A stretch of 64,000 nt of DNA, from assembly GCA_964601125.1 (NCBI GenBank), contig CAZRKB010000001.1, positions 24,543 to 88,542 of the forward strand. Reading direction: 5' to 3'. This document shows, piece by piece, positions 32,547-41,099 of this stretch. Every line of letters starts with the position of its first letter. Within the stretch, counting starts at the first letter, position 1. This DNA is from DATDVC01 sp964601125 (GTDB taxonomy: Bacteria; Patescibacteriota; Minisyncoccia; Phycocordibacterales; WO2-35-19). The notes under the pieces were generated by a model. It had not been told where the DNA came from. It saw only the letters and a program-made list of their open reading frames with translations, and searched no databases. Made by a program: the position numbers and the translations under genes.

Positions 32547-33416
32547 GTGAATAAAAAATTAAAGATTAAATTTGGAATACTTATATTTCTGTTCATTGTT
32601 GCTGTTTTTTCCATTTATGTGGCTTTGAAGGAAAGCGAGCGCAAGCTTACTGTAGCATTTTTAGACATAGGCCAAGGGGACGGCATTTTTATCGAAGCTC
32701 CCAGCGGCAACCAAATGCTGATTGACACAGGGCCCGGCATGGAAATTTTGAGAGAGCTCGGCAAAGTTATGCCTTTTTATGATCGATCTATTGATATTCT
32801 GCTTGCCACTCACCCAGACACTGACCACATAGGTGGCATAATAGACGTGCTAGAGAAATACAAGGTCGATCTTTTCATAGAACCAGGTGTAGAAGGAGAA
32901 ACGGAGCTCTATAAAGAGCTTGGGTCAAAAGTAGAAAGTTTGAAAGTTAAAAATATAGAAGCAAGGAGGGGAATGGTGGTTGATTTGGGCGCGGGTACTC
33001 TACTGTATATACTTTTTCCAGCTATTGATCCACGTGGCATGGAAACAAACACCGCTTCCATAGTGGCTCGTTTGGTTTATGGAGAAAACGAATTCATGCT
33101 CACAGGGGACTCTCCTAAAAATATCGAGGAGTATTTAGTTAGTATCCATACAATCCAAGGACTAACCTTGGAATTAGAAAGTGATGTGCTTAAAGCGGGG
33201 CACCATGGTTCAAAAACTTCAACCTCTGATTTATTTGTTAAAACAGTTGCGCCAAAATACGCCGTAATTTCAGCCGGAAAAGATAATAGATACGGCCACC
33301 CAAACCCCGAGGTTCTGGATATTCTAGAAAAAGCTGGAGTTAAAATATTACGCACCGACACAGACGGCCGGACCATTTTCAAAAGTGATGGAGTGAATTT
33401 GGAGGTAAAACAGTGA
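32547..33416 (+). CDS. ComEC C-terminal metallo-beta-lactamase domain as a separate protein
   Basis: 289 aa from the GTG at 32547 (a TATCAT box is 6 nt upstream). One N-terminal membrane helix (about 6-23), then VAFLDIGQGDGIFIEAPSG, the metal motif THPDTDHIGG, and GHHGSKTST with ...VISAGKDNRYGHPNPEVL, exactly the ComEC-type hydrolase domain. It probably degrades one DNA strand at the uptake pore. Separated from the channel gene by sodA on the other strand. Confidence 0.93.
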   Translation: MNKKLKIKFGILIFLFIVAVFSIYVALKESERKLTVAFLDIGQGDGIFIEAPSGNQMLIDTGPGMEILRELGKVMPFYDRSIDILLATHPDTDHIGGIIDVLEKYKVDLFIEPGVEGETELYKELGSKVESLKVKNIEARRGMVVDLGAGTLLYILFPAIDPRGMETNTASIVARLVYGENEFMLTGDSPKNIEEYLVSIHTIQGLTLELESDVLKAGHHGSKTSTSDLFVKTVAPKYAVISAGKDNRYGHPNPEVLDILEKAGVKILRTDTDGRTIFKSDGVNLEVKQ

Positions 33417-33417
33417 G

Positions 33418-33452
33418 GCTCCACCCCTAACCCCCCAAAGAGGAGGGGAATC
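33418..33452. repeat. Palindromic repeat family A after the ComEC-like hydrolase
   Basis: CTCCACCCCTAACCCCCC-AAAGA-GGAGGGG, a shorter copy. Confidence 0.65.
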
Positions 33453-33527
33453 AAACCAGAACAACTAAGATTTGAAATTCAAAAAAATTTAGGGGTAGCA
33501 ACGGTTCGCGTTACCACCCCAATATTT

Positions 33528-34313
33528 CTATCCCTCCTGTCGAACCAAACAAGCCGACAGAATTTTTGACACGAGGAGAAAAAACACCCCAAACACCGCT
33601 CCACAGAGCAACCCAAAAATAGTGTTACTCTGGGCAAAAAAGAACCCGCATAAAGCACCAGCACCAGCCGACACCGATACCGTAAACCTCTCGTGAGTCG
33701 CGGAGTATTTGATCGTCTCCATTACAATCTCTGGAATTTTTGACAAGATCCAGACAACACACAACACCCCAAAACCAACCCCGACAACAACCCACACGCA
33801 AAATGCTATCGGATTAAAGTACCGCCAGAGCCGCCTCCGATTTGTTGCCACCAACTCCGGAAGAGCTTCTTCGTAGACCATGTCCTTTTCAAACAGTTGC
33901 ATAAAAAAGAGCATGATCCCGATCATAGCGCTGATAAAAATCACACCCCACGCGACACCCCACGTCAGAACTTGATGGAATTTAATCACATGAAACAACA
34001 AAAAAAATGACAAAAATGTGAGGGTGGCTCCGAATCCACTGAGGCCAACCCACATCGCTCTATGTTTCCAGAGCTTACGATATTTTGCCGAGTAACCAGG
34101 TAAATACCACTGGTCGACCATTACGACGCGCCAAGCCTTTTTCAAGGCGACAAGAACTTCAGCTGGTTTGAAGGTTAGGAAGCCCACGACAGCCCCCACC
34201 AGCCCAGAGAAAGACCAAGCTCCGATTCCAAGATGGAAGCGGATCTGAAGATCGAGACCAACCAAGGCGCCAATAAAAGCGCCAAAAATGGTAGCGAGGA
34301 TCGCTTTTAGCAT
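33528..34313 (-). CDS. Multi-pass membrane protein, unrecognised
   Basis: 261 aa. Hydrophobic helices near residues 3-22, 30-50, 95-115, 120-145, 165-190 and 225-255, with basic loops containing KAWRVVMVDQWYLPGYSAKY and NRRRLWRY. GC content of the gene is higher than that of its neighbours. No family recognised. It has an AGGAGAAG-type sequence before its ATG (RBS in GAAGAAAATGCT). Alone between the comEC hydrolase and rpmB. Confidence 0.6.
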   Translation of the reverse strand: MLKAILATIFGAFIGALVGLDLQIRFHLGIGAWSFSGLVGAVVGFLTFKPAEVLVALKKAWRVVMVDQWYLPGYSAKYRKLWKHRAMWVGLSGFGATLTFLSFFLLFHVIKFHQVLTWGVAWGVIFISAMIGIMLFFMQLFEKDMVYEEALPELVATNRRRLWRYFNPIAFCVWVVVGVGFGVLCVVWILSKIPEIVMETIKYSATHERFTVSVSAGAGALCGFFFAQSNTIFGLLCGAVFGVFFLLVSKILSACLVRQEG

Positions 34314-34381
34314 TTTCTTCTCCTAAATTTTGAAATTACAACTAAACCTAAAATACCACTATTTTTTACTTAACACAATAG

Positions 34382-34624
34382 CTAGATAACCCCCGCGTCT
34401 TTGAGAGCAGAGTAGGCGCCCTTTTTTTGGATTGTTTTGATGCCCTTAGCGGAGAGGTCGAGAACCAAAGTCTTGTTGATTTCAGGCACGAAAATACGCT
34501 TACGCTGAATATTTGCATAGCGCCTTCTAAGCCCAGTTGGGTTAAACTGAGTTGCACGGGTGCGGTTTGAATAGCCACCTCCGACGAGTGTTGATTTGCC
34601 TGTTATTGCGCATACTTTAGCCAT
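34382..34624 (-). CDS. rpmB: Large ribosomal subunit protein bL28
   Basis: 80 aa from the ATG at 34624 (MAKVCAITGKSTLVGGGYSN). Contains RRRYANIQRKRIFVPE and the C-terminal AKGIKTIQKKGAYSALK typical of L28. The upstream in-frame extension is not conserved and was dropped. Confidence 0.93.
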   Translation of the reverse strand: MAKVCAITGKSTLVGGGYSNRTRATQFNPTGLRRRYANIQRKRIFVPEINKTLVLDLSAKGIKTIQKKGAYSALKDAGVI

Positions 34625-34724
34625 AGTGCCCAGTATGCTAACATGTAGGTATCTCAAAAGTCAAATCTAAAAAATCAAATTTTGGAAGATTTAATATATG
34701 AGATTTAAGATTTGAATTAGTATC

Positions 34725-35336
34725 ATGGACTTTATTTTTATAATCATCGTTCTGATAATGTCAGTAGTCGTGCACGAAGTGAGCCATGGCTACGCCGCAC
34801 TTTATTTAGGCGATCCGACAGCAAAGTACGAAGGCAGGCTCACCTTAAACCCACTCAATCACCTCGATCCAGTAGGCTCTTTGTTGGTGCCGATGCTTGG
34901 CTATTTGTTTGGCGGTTTCATCATCGGGTGGGCTAAACCAGTACCTTTTAACCCCTACAACCTAAGAAACCAAAAGTGGGGCGAGGGGTTCGTGGCAGCG
35001 GCTGGCCCTGCCTCCAATATCATCATCGCGACAGTATTCGGTCTGATTTTAAGACAGATCGGTTTTGATTCACCCCTCTCTAGCCCCATAAGTTTCGTCG
35101 TTTTGATAAACATAACTTTGGCTATGTTTAATTTGGTCCCAATACCGCCACTCGACGGTTCCAAAATACTTTTTACATTCCTGCCGAAAGCGGCCATGCA
35201 ACTGCGTTATACACTGGAAAGATACGGGCTGCTTTTAGTTCTATTTTTTATCGCTTTCTTTTGGCAATTTTTAAGTCCAATAATACTGGGGCTCTTTTCG
35301 TTAATTACTGGCGTGAATAATTTTGTTACAATATAA
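34725..35336 (+). CDS. Site-2-protease-type M50 metalloprotease
   Basis: 203 aa. HEVSH (residues 18-22) provides zinc ligands and the NLVPIPPLDGSK motif (about 137-148) the third ligand, within six hydrophobic helices: the minimal, PDZ-less M50B (FtsH-independent rhomboid-like YwhC/SpoIVFB-related) type. Intramembrane proteolysis; the substrate is unknown. A two-component kinase gene follows 28 nt downstream. Confidence 0.92.
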   Translation: MDFIFIIIVLIMSVVVHEVSHGYAALYLGDPTAKYEGRLTLNPLNHLDPVGSLLVPMLGYLFGGFIIGWAKPVPFNPYNLRNQKWGEGFVAAAGPASNIIIATVFGLILRQIGFDSPLSSPISFVVLINITLAMFNLVPIPPLDGSKILFTFLPKAAMQLRYTLERYGLLLVLFFIAFFWQFLSPIILGLFSLITGVNNFVTI

Positions 35337-35364
35337 AGAATTCTATTAGTCTAAAGCTAAAAGC

Positions 35365-36639
35365 GTGAAGGATAAAGATACAAACATAAAACACGCATTC
35401 ATCTCATTATTCTCTCTTGTCGCGCTTTTCTTGATTGTTTATTTTTCTTCCTCTTGGGTAAACAAGGTGACGACTGATGGTATCCGCATACTCTTTATAG
35501 TAGTCAGCGTATTGATTTCCTATATTATTTACCTATTGCTATCTTCCTCGACCAGAGCCACCCTGATCGCAGAGAGGATGACAAAATCGCTATACGTTTC
35601 GCTCGAACAATTAAATAATATTTACGAAGAATCTCCTGTACCGTACATGACCCTAAACGAAAGTGGCATAATCAAAGATCCAAACAAAGCAACATTGCGT
35701 TTTTTTGAAGTAACCCCAAAAGAGATCGAGGGTGTAAACTTATTTTCCCTTGCTTTCAAAGAAGATAAGGAAAAAGCAGAAAAGTTGTTTCTATACTACG
35801 GCTCAACCGTTCCAATAAACATGGAGGAAATAAGAATGACCACAAAGAACGGGAAGGTTAGGTCGGTTTTGTTGTCGGTCTTTAGGATGGAAGACCGCGG
35901 CAGAGGAAACAAGGTCGGATTGGCCAGCATTTTTGACATAACAGAAAGAAAAGAGCTTGATAAAGCCAAGACGGAATTTGTTTCCCTGGCTAGTCACCAA
36001 CTTCGCACCCCTGCCGCAACCATCAAGTGGTACATTGATTCAATAGTAGCTGGCAACACTGGATCCATCACAGATAGACAGAAAGAATATCTAGAGAGAG
36101 TCCAAAAAGTAAACGAGAACATGATAGAGCTAGTAGAAACCTTGCTCAATATATCGCGCATAGAAATAGGCTCAATAAATATCGACAAAAAAGAAGTGAG
36201 TGTACCCCAAATCATAGACAACATACTGCTTGAGCTTTCGACGATAATCGAAACGAAAAAATTGAATGTGATAACAGACTACGATGGTAGCCTGGAACAC
36301 CTAGAAACTGACCCCAAACTGCTGAGGATCGTGATCCAAAACGTAGTGTCAAATGCCATCAAATATACCCCGCCTATGGGCATAATAAAAATAAGTTTGA
36401 AAGATTCTTTTGGAGAAAAGGCCATTGTAGTTTCTGACACCGGTATTGGAATACCAGAGGAAGACAAAGGAAAAATATTTACCAAACTGTTTAGAGCCGG
36501 TAATGCTCAAAAAGAGAGCGAGAGCCAGGGTACTGGTTTAGGCCTTTATCTGGTAAAATCGATAGTAGAAGCGATGGGTGGGAGCATAGAATTTGTTTCG
36601 GAAGTGGGCAAAGGAAGTACTTTCACCATAAAAATTTAA
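35365..36639 (+). CDS. Sensor histidine kinase (2TM-PAS-HisKA-HATPase)
   Basis: 424 aa, GTG start. Two membrane helices (about residues 9-28 and 36-56), a PAS domain (about 70-195), HisKA with phosphoacceptor His in FVSLASHQLRTPAATIKWY, HATPase_c with N-box QNVVSNAIKYT, DTGIGIPEEDK and GTGLGLYLVKSIVEAMGG. Paired with the response regulator 18 nt downstream. The signal is not evident. Confidence 0.93.
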   Translation: MKDKDTNIKHAFISLFSLVALFLIVYFSSSWVNKVTTDGIRILFIVVSVLISYIIYLLLSSSTRATLIAERMTKSLYVSLEQLNNIYEESPVPYMTLNESGIIKDPNKATLRFFEVTPKEIEGVNLFSLAFKEDKEKAEKLFLYYGSTVPINMEEIRMTTKNGKVRSVLLSVFRMEDRGRGNKVGLASIFDITERKELDKAKTEFVSLASHQLRTPAATIKWYIDSIVAGNTGSITDRQKEYLERVQKVNENMIELVETLLNISRIEIGSINIDKKEVSVPQIIDNILLELSTIIETKKLNVITDYDGSLEHLETDPKLLRIVIQNVVSNAIKYTPPMGIIKISLKDSFGEKAIVVSDTGIGIPEEDKGKIFTKLFRAGNAQKESESQGTGLGLYLVKSIVEAMGGSIEFVSEVGKGSTFTIKI

Positions 36640-36657
36640 AAATAACCTTTTAATAAC

Positions 36658-37041
36658 ATGCAAGAAAATCCAAAAAAGAAAGTAATAATTATAGACGATG
36701 ATGAAAATTTAAGGTTTGTGTTGGCTGACAAACTTAAAATGTCGGGTTTTGAGGTACTTGAAGCCAAAGATGGGGAAGAGGGCTTGGACCAATGCCTTAA
36801 ACACCACCCGGACATAGTACTTCTCGACATAATGATGCCAATGATGAACGGCATTGATATGCTAAAAAGGCTGCGAGAAGATAGTTGGGGTAAAACAGCG
36901 GAGGTTATAATGCTCACCGTTCTTGAAAATGCCGAGCCGATAGCAGACGCAATGGAGGGAGGTAGCTTCACCTACATGATTAAGACCAAGGTTAACGCTG
37001 ACGAAATCGCTGCTAAGGTCAAAGAGATACTTAGCAAGTAA
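36658..37041 (+). CDS. Single-domain response regulator
   Basis: 127 aa receiver domain: IDDDEN (residues 12-17), phosphoacceptor D57 in IVLLDIMMPMMNG, Thr in VIMLTVLEN, Lys in YMIKTK. No output domain. Partner of the upstream kinase; like the first regulator (2871) it must act through protein contacts. Confidence 0.92.
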   Translation: MQENPKKKVIIIDDDENLRFVLADKLKMSGFEVLEAKDGEEGLDQCLKHHPDIVLLDIMMPMMNGIDMLKRLREDSWGKTAEVIMLTVLENAEPIADAMEGGSFTYMIKTKVNADEIAAKVKEILSK

Positions 37042-37121
37042 TTTGCATTTTAAATCCATCTGTATTAGGATTTAGCAGCTCTCTAAGGGAGATTTTTAAT
37101 TAGCCAAATTTCAGTCAAATG

Positions 37122-37150
37122 GCAGCCCCTCAATCAGATTCGGGGTTACC
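37122..37150 (+). promoter_or_regulatory. Hairpin in the rpsL leader
   Basis: GGCAGCCCC ... GGGGTTACC, a 9-bp stem with one mismatch and a 12-nt loop between the response regulator and rpsL, followed by TATTAT 9 nt before the ATG. Could be a protein-binding leader or part of a terminator for the kinase operon. Confidence 0.45.
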
Positions 37151-37172
37151 ATGAGCTTATTATCTTAGTCGA

Positions 37173-37583
37173 ATGGCAACAATAAATCAGTTAGTAAAAA
37201 AGAAAAGAAAGATAGTCCGATCTAAATCAAAAGCGGCTGCTTTGGCGCGCGGTTTTAATACCCTTAAAAATCGACCTGTTTACTATGCATCGCCTTTTAA
37301 AAGAGGAGTTTGCACAAAGGTAACAACCAAAACACCGAGAAAACCTAACTCTGCCATAAGAAAGATTGCTAGAGTCAGACTTACAAATGGCATGGAAGTA
37401 ACTGCCTACATTCCCGGTGTTGGTCACAATTTACAGGAACACTCAGTCGTGGTACTCCGAGGAGGAAGAGTGAAAGACATCGGTGTGAGATACACCATAG
37501 TCAGGGGCCGCCTAGATGCAGCAGGAGTGGACAAGAGAATGACTTCAAGGTCAAGCTACGGCGTTAAGAGACCTAAGAAATAA
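37173..37583 (+). CDS. rpsL: Small ribosomal subunit protein uS12
   Basis: 136 aa. Signatures TKTPRKPNSAIRKIARVRL (streptomycin-site loop) and GVGHNLQEHSVVVLRGGRVKDIGVRYTIVRG. Decoding-centre protein. Followed by rpsG as in the str operon, but tuf is elsewhere and fusA is separated by an orphan gene. Confidence 0.98.
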   Translation: MATINQLVKKKRKIVRSKSKAAALARGFNTLKNRPVYYASPFKRGVCTKVTTKTPRKPNSAIRKIARVRLTNGMEVTAYIPGVGHNLQEHSVVVLRGGRVKDIGVRYTIVRGRLDAAGVDKRMTSRSSYGVKRPKK

Positions 37584-37620
37584 TTCGTAGCAATTCGTTA
37601 ATAAATTCGTTATTTCGTAT
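37583..37620 (+). repeat. Repeat family D directly before rpsG
   Basis: TTCGTAGCAATTCGTTAATA followed by AATTCGTTATTTCGTAT, with no gap to the rpsG ATG at 37621. It fills the whole rpsL-rpsG spacer. Confidence 0.7.
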
Positions 37621-38091
37621 ATGAGAAGAAAAGTAAAAAACAGGAATAAAGTAAAGCCAGACGTAGTATTTAATTCTCAAAAAGTTGAGAAGTTTATAAA
37701 CTACGTGATGGAAAGAGGCAAGAAAAACACAGCAAGGAAAGTTGTTTACGGCGCCTTTGATTTAATAAAAGAAAAAGCAAAAGTTGAAGATCCGATAGAA
37801 GTTTTCGATACAGCTCTTAAAAATACAGGCCCTACAATGGAAGTAAGGTCTAGAAGGGTCGGTGGAGCAAACTACCAAGTACCAAGAGAAGTGAGGCCAG
37901 AAAGGCGCTCTTACCTTTCAATGAAATGGATCATAGACGCTGCAAGAGCCAAGAAGGGCAAGCCTATGGCTGAAAAACTTTCAGAAGAAATTATACTCGC
38001 TTCCAAAAACGAAGGTGAGGCAATAAAGAAGCGTGAGAACGTGCACAAAATGGCCGAATCCAACAAAGCCTTCGCTCATTTTGCGTGGTAA
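37621..38091 (+). CDS. rpsG: Small ribosomal subunit protein uS7
   Basis: 156 aa. Contains VFNSQKVEKFINYVMERGKKNTA, TGPTMEVRSRRVGGANYQVPREVRPERR and the C-terminal HKMAESNKAFAHFAW. The region before the ATG is repeat family D, so no Shine-Dalgarno is visible; translation coupling with rpsL is likely. Confidence 0.98.
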   Translation: MRRKVKNRNKVKPDVVFNSQKVEKFINYVMERGKKNTARKVVYGAFDLIKEKAKVEDPIEVFDTALKNTGPTMEVRSRRVGGANYQVPREVRPERRSYLSMKWIIDAARAKKGKPMAEKLSEEIILASKNEGEAIKKRENVHKMAESNKAFAHFAW

Positions 38092-38113
38092 AAAATCACC
38101 TAAAATGATTTTT

Positions 38114-38151
38114 ATACACAATAGACGGACGACCGTCTAAAAATAGTGTAT
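38114..38151. other. Strong two-part hairpin after rpsG
   Basis: ATACAC ... TAGACGG-ACGA-CCGTCTA ... GTGTAT: a 7-bp stem with a 4-nt loop, continued by a 6-bp stem across an internal loop. No T-run follows, so it is not a standard terminator. Confidence 0.6.
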
Positions 38152-38201
38152 AGTTTGAGTCTAGCAAACGAAAAAACATTCAAAGAACGAGGCTGGTAAA
38201 A

Positions 38202-38224
38202 AAAGCCTTCGCTCACTTTACGTG
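38202..38224 (+). pseudogene. Duplicated 23-bp remnant of the rpsG 3' end
   Basis: AAAGCCTTCGCTCACTTTAC-GTG repeats 38065-38087 (coding for KAFAHFAW) with two mismatches. Suggests a small tandem duplication of the gene end or a recombination scar between rpsG and fusA. Confidence 0.6.
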
Positions 38225-38233
38225 TCAATTTTT

Positions 38234-38280
38234 AACATAAGTTAAGAGCGGCCTCGCTGTTCGCAAGACCGCTCAATGTT
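38234..38280 (-). terminator. Terminator-like hairpin of the 38279 gene
   Basis: AACAT...GAGCGG / CCGCTC...ATGTT with an inner loop, overlapping the stop codon of the minus-strand gene; the minus strand continues with AAAAATTG. Confidence 0.6.
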
Positions 38281-38482
38281 AGGATTTACGCCTTTTCATC
38301 TCATCGGTTAAAATCCTGACTGCTTCTTCTGCCCCCGGAGGAGGAAACGGGCCTTGAAGTCGCGCCAAATAGACCTGTACCTCCTTGTCGGAGAAAGATC
38401 TAGGTTTCATTCGAAGAACCCTGTCCATCAAATCGGCTGGATTTTCAGGATCAAACGGTCCTTGTTTTTTAACTAACTTCAT
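38279..38482 (-). CDS. Orphan 67-aa protein with good RBS
   Basis: 67 aa, basic, soluble (MKLVKKQGPFDPENPADLMD..., PFPPPGAEEAVRILTDEMKRRKS). GGGAG stands 7 nt before the ATG, and upstream TTGCAA/TAGATT form a plausible promoter. No known domain. It interrupts the conserved rpsG-fusA junction on the opposite strand, and belongs to the Shine-Dalgarno-led orphan class seen elsewhere in the window. Confidence 0.65.
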   Translation of the reverse strand: MKLVKKQGPFDPENPADLMDRVLRMKPRSFSDKEVQVYLARLQGPFPPPGAEEAVRILTDEMKRRKS

Positions 38483-38595
38483 TTGATTTCTCCCGCCAGA
38501 AATCTATCACAAAACTTGTATTTTGCAATTTAAGAAGGAGTAGTGTATATTTTGCTTGTTCCTTTTTGGAATTTTTATTTATCTGAATTTATTTT

Positions 38596-40749
38596 ATGCA
38601 ACGGGACTACCCTTTAGAGAGAGTTAGAAACTTCGGCATCATCGCCCATATTGACGCAGGCAAAACGACCACAAGCGAGCGTATTTTGTATTACACCGGA
38701 AGTCAGCACAAAATCGGAGAAGTGCATGAAGGAGAAACAACGACTGACTGGATGGAGCAGGAAAGAGAGCGCGGTATCACAATCACCGCCGCTGCCATCA
38801 CATGTTTTTGGGCACCAACCTACCTTTCTCCGGAAGAACGAAAGAAGGTGGAGAATAAATGCCGATTTAATATTATCGATACCCCGGGACACATCGACTT
38901 TACAGTCGAGGTAAAGAGATCAATGAGAGTTCTCGACGGGGCTGTTTGCGTTTTCGACGGAGTAGCGGGTGTCGAACCTCAAAGCGAAACAAACTGGCGA
39001 TATGCCGAAGAAGCAAACGTGCCAAGACTCTGTTTCATCAACAAACTTGACAGAACAGGTGCAAGTTTTGAAAAATCATATAAATCAATCCTAGAAAGAC
39101 TTTCCAAAAAAGCTATCCGCACACAAATCCCAATAGGCGAGGAGGATAAGCACGAAGGAGTTATCGACCTACTCGAAATGAAAGCTTACGGCTTTGAGGG
39201 CAAGCTCGGTGACAATGTTATCGAAATACCTTTCCCAGAAAATTTGCGAGCCGATGCAGAAAAATATAGAGGTGAGCTTGTTGAAAAAATCGTTGAGAAC
39301 AACGAGGAAATGATGAATAAGTATCTTGGTGGCGAGGAAATACCAGTTTCTGAATTAAAGAAAATTCTAAGAAAGGCCGTTGTGGCAAACCAAATATTCC
39401 CAGTTTTCTGCGGTTCAGCTCTTAAAAATAAGGGAGTTCAGCTCGTGCTTGACGGCGTAGTTGATTATCTTCCTTCTCCTCTTGATATTCCAGCGATCAA
39501 AGGAACAGACCCAAAAACAGGCGAGGAAATCGAAAGACACCCGAGCGACACCGAACCTTTCTCAGCCCTTGCTTTCAAACTCCAGGCCGATCCGTTCGTA
39601 GGCCAACTTACTTTCTTCCGGGTTTATTCTGGCACCATTGAATCTGGTTCTTACATTTATAATGCAACTACAGGTGAAAAAGAGAGGTTAGGCCGCATAG
39701 TCCGACTTCAGGCAGACCAGCGAGAAGAAGTAAAGAAGGTTTTCGCTGGAGAAATCGCTGCGGCAGTAGGGCTCAAGAACGCTAAAACTTCTCACACATT
39801 TTCTGATGAAAACAACCCGATAGTCCTCGAAGAAATAGTGTTCCCGGAGCCGGTTATATCTCTACGCATCGAACCAAAAACTAAAGCTGATCAAGAAAAA
39901 ATGGGTATGGCTCTAAGACGCCTTTCTGACGAAGATCCAACTTTCCGCATCAAATCTGACCAAGAAACAGGAGAGACTGTCATCATGGGTATGGGTGAAC
40001 TCCACCTTGAGATCATCGTTGACCGTATGAAGCGAGAATTTGGAGTAGAAGCAAATGTCGGCGCTCCGCAAGTAGCTTACAAAGAAACCATACAAGGCGA
40101 AGCTGAAGCTGAGACTAAATACATCAAACAAACAGGAGGCAAAGGTCAATACGGTCACGTCAAACTCAAACTGAAGCCCCTCGAACCAGAACAAGAAGGT
40201 GCCAAAAAACAGAAAAATGTTCACCGAGAAGAGGGTTTTGAATTTATCGACTCTATCAAGGGCGGTGTTATCCCTCAGGAATTTATTCCGGCCGTTGAAA
40301 AGGGTGTTAAGGAAGCCATGGATCGAGGTATTGTGGCTGGATATAAGATGACTGACGTCTCTTGCGAGCTAATCTTCGGTTCTTACCACGATGTTGACTC
40401 TTCTGAAATCGCCTACAAAATAGCCGCTTCCCAAGCATTCCAAGAAGCCGCCAAAAAGGCTAGGCCCGTTATCCTCGAGCCGATCATGAAAGTTGAAGTA
40501 GTAGTGCCAGAAAAATTCATGGGTGATGTGACTGGTTACCTTTCATCAAAACGAGGTCTTATCGAGGGTATGGACGATAGAGCAGGCAACAAGGTAGTTC
40601 GTGCTAAGGTACCCCTCTCCGAACTCTTCGGATATATCACGACCCTCCGCTCAATGACCGAAGGTCGCGGCTCTGCCAACATTGAATTCGACCACTATGC
40701 AATAGTCCCTCCAAACGTCGAGAAAATGATCACGGAGGCGAGAAAGTAA
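38596..40749 (+). CDS. fusA: Translation elongation factor G
   Basis: 717 aa. G1 AHIDAGKTTTSER, switch I GITITAAA, G3 DTPGHIDFT, G4 NKLDRTG, then domains II-V with the tip loop of domain IV (GGVIPQEFIPAVEKGVKEAM). It drives translocation. Full length. The gene has its own upstream region, since an antisense orphan separates it from rpsG. Confidence 0.98.
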   Translation: MQRDYPLERVRNFGIIAHIDAGKTTTSERILYYTGSQHKIGEVHEGETTTDWMEQERERGITITAAAITCFWAPTYLSPEERKKVENKCRFNIIDTPGHIDFTVEVKRSMRVLDGAVCVFDGVAGVEPQSETNWRYAEEANVPRLCFINKLDRTGASFEKSYKSILERLSKKAIRTQIPIGEEDKHEGVIDLLEMKAYGFEGKLGDNVIEIPFPENLRADAEKYRGELVEKIVENNEEMMNKYLGGEEIPVSELKKILRKAVVANQIFPVFCGSALKNKGVQLVLDGVVDYLPSPLDIPAIKGTDPKTGEEIERHPSDTEPFSALAFKLQADPFVGQLTFFRVYSGTIESGSYIYNATTGEKERLGRIVRLQADQREEVKKVFAGEIAAAVGLKNAKTSHTFSDENNPIVLEEIVFPEPVISLRIEPKTKADQEKMGMALRRLSDEDPTFRIKSDQETGETVIMGMGELHLEIIVDRMKREFGVEANVGAPQVAYKETIQGEAEAETKYIKQTGGKGQYGHVKLKLKPLEPEQEGAKKQKNVHREEGFEFIDSIKGGVIPQEFIPAVEKGVKEAMDRGIVAGYKMTDVSCELIFGSYHDVDSSEIAYKIAASQAFQEAAKKARPVILEPIMKVEVVVPEKFMGDVTGYLSSKRGLIEGMDDRAGNKVVRAKVPLSELFGYITTLRSMTEGRGSANIEFDHYAIVPPNVEKMITEARK

Positions 40750-40789
40750 CCGGTATTTGTGATACAATCAAAATAGAGGAGGTTTGACT

Positions 40790-41032
40790 ATGAACGCAGC
40801 TGATCTGGGTTTGTACCTCGCGCAAACCGATATAGATTTCCCCACTCGTTTTAACGAATGGGCAAAATGCGGGTTGCCTTTGGCGCAGAGAATCGAGTTG
40901 GGAGAAATCCTTCTTGACTCTGTTCCAAAAGAAAAAAGGCAGGCTCACCACAAGCTTGTGGCTCAAATAGAGACCAGGCTAAAAACCTGGCGTCAGTGCC
41001 TTCCATTCTCCACCGAGCGCTCTGCTTCATAA
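40790..41032 (+). CDS. Orphan 80-aa protein with strong RBS
   Basis: 80 aa from the ATG at 40790, preceded by GAGGAGG with 8-nt spacing and an extended -10 (TGA-TACAAT). Soluble, helical (MNAADLGLYLAQTDIDFPTR..., RQAHHKLVAQIETRLKTW). No domain recognised. A 12-bp perfect terminator overlaps its stop. Monocistronic between fusA and pnp. Confidence 0.7.
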   Translation: MNAADLGLYLAQTDIDFPTRFNEWAKCGLPLAQRIELGEILLDSVPKEKRQAHHKLVAQIETRLKTWRQCLPFSTERSAS

Positions 41033-41055
41033 GAAATGAAGCAGAGCCCACTTTT
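41019..41055 (+). terminator. Terminator overlapping the stop of the 40790 gene
   Basis: GCTCTGCTTCAT-AAGAA-ATGAAGCAGAGC, 12 bp perfect, then CCACTTTTT. Confidence 0.9.
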
Positions 41056-41099
41056 TGGTAGAGTTTTTAATTTTAAAATTTAGTGCTATATTGAGCGGG

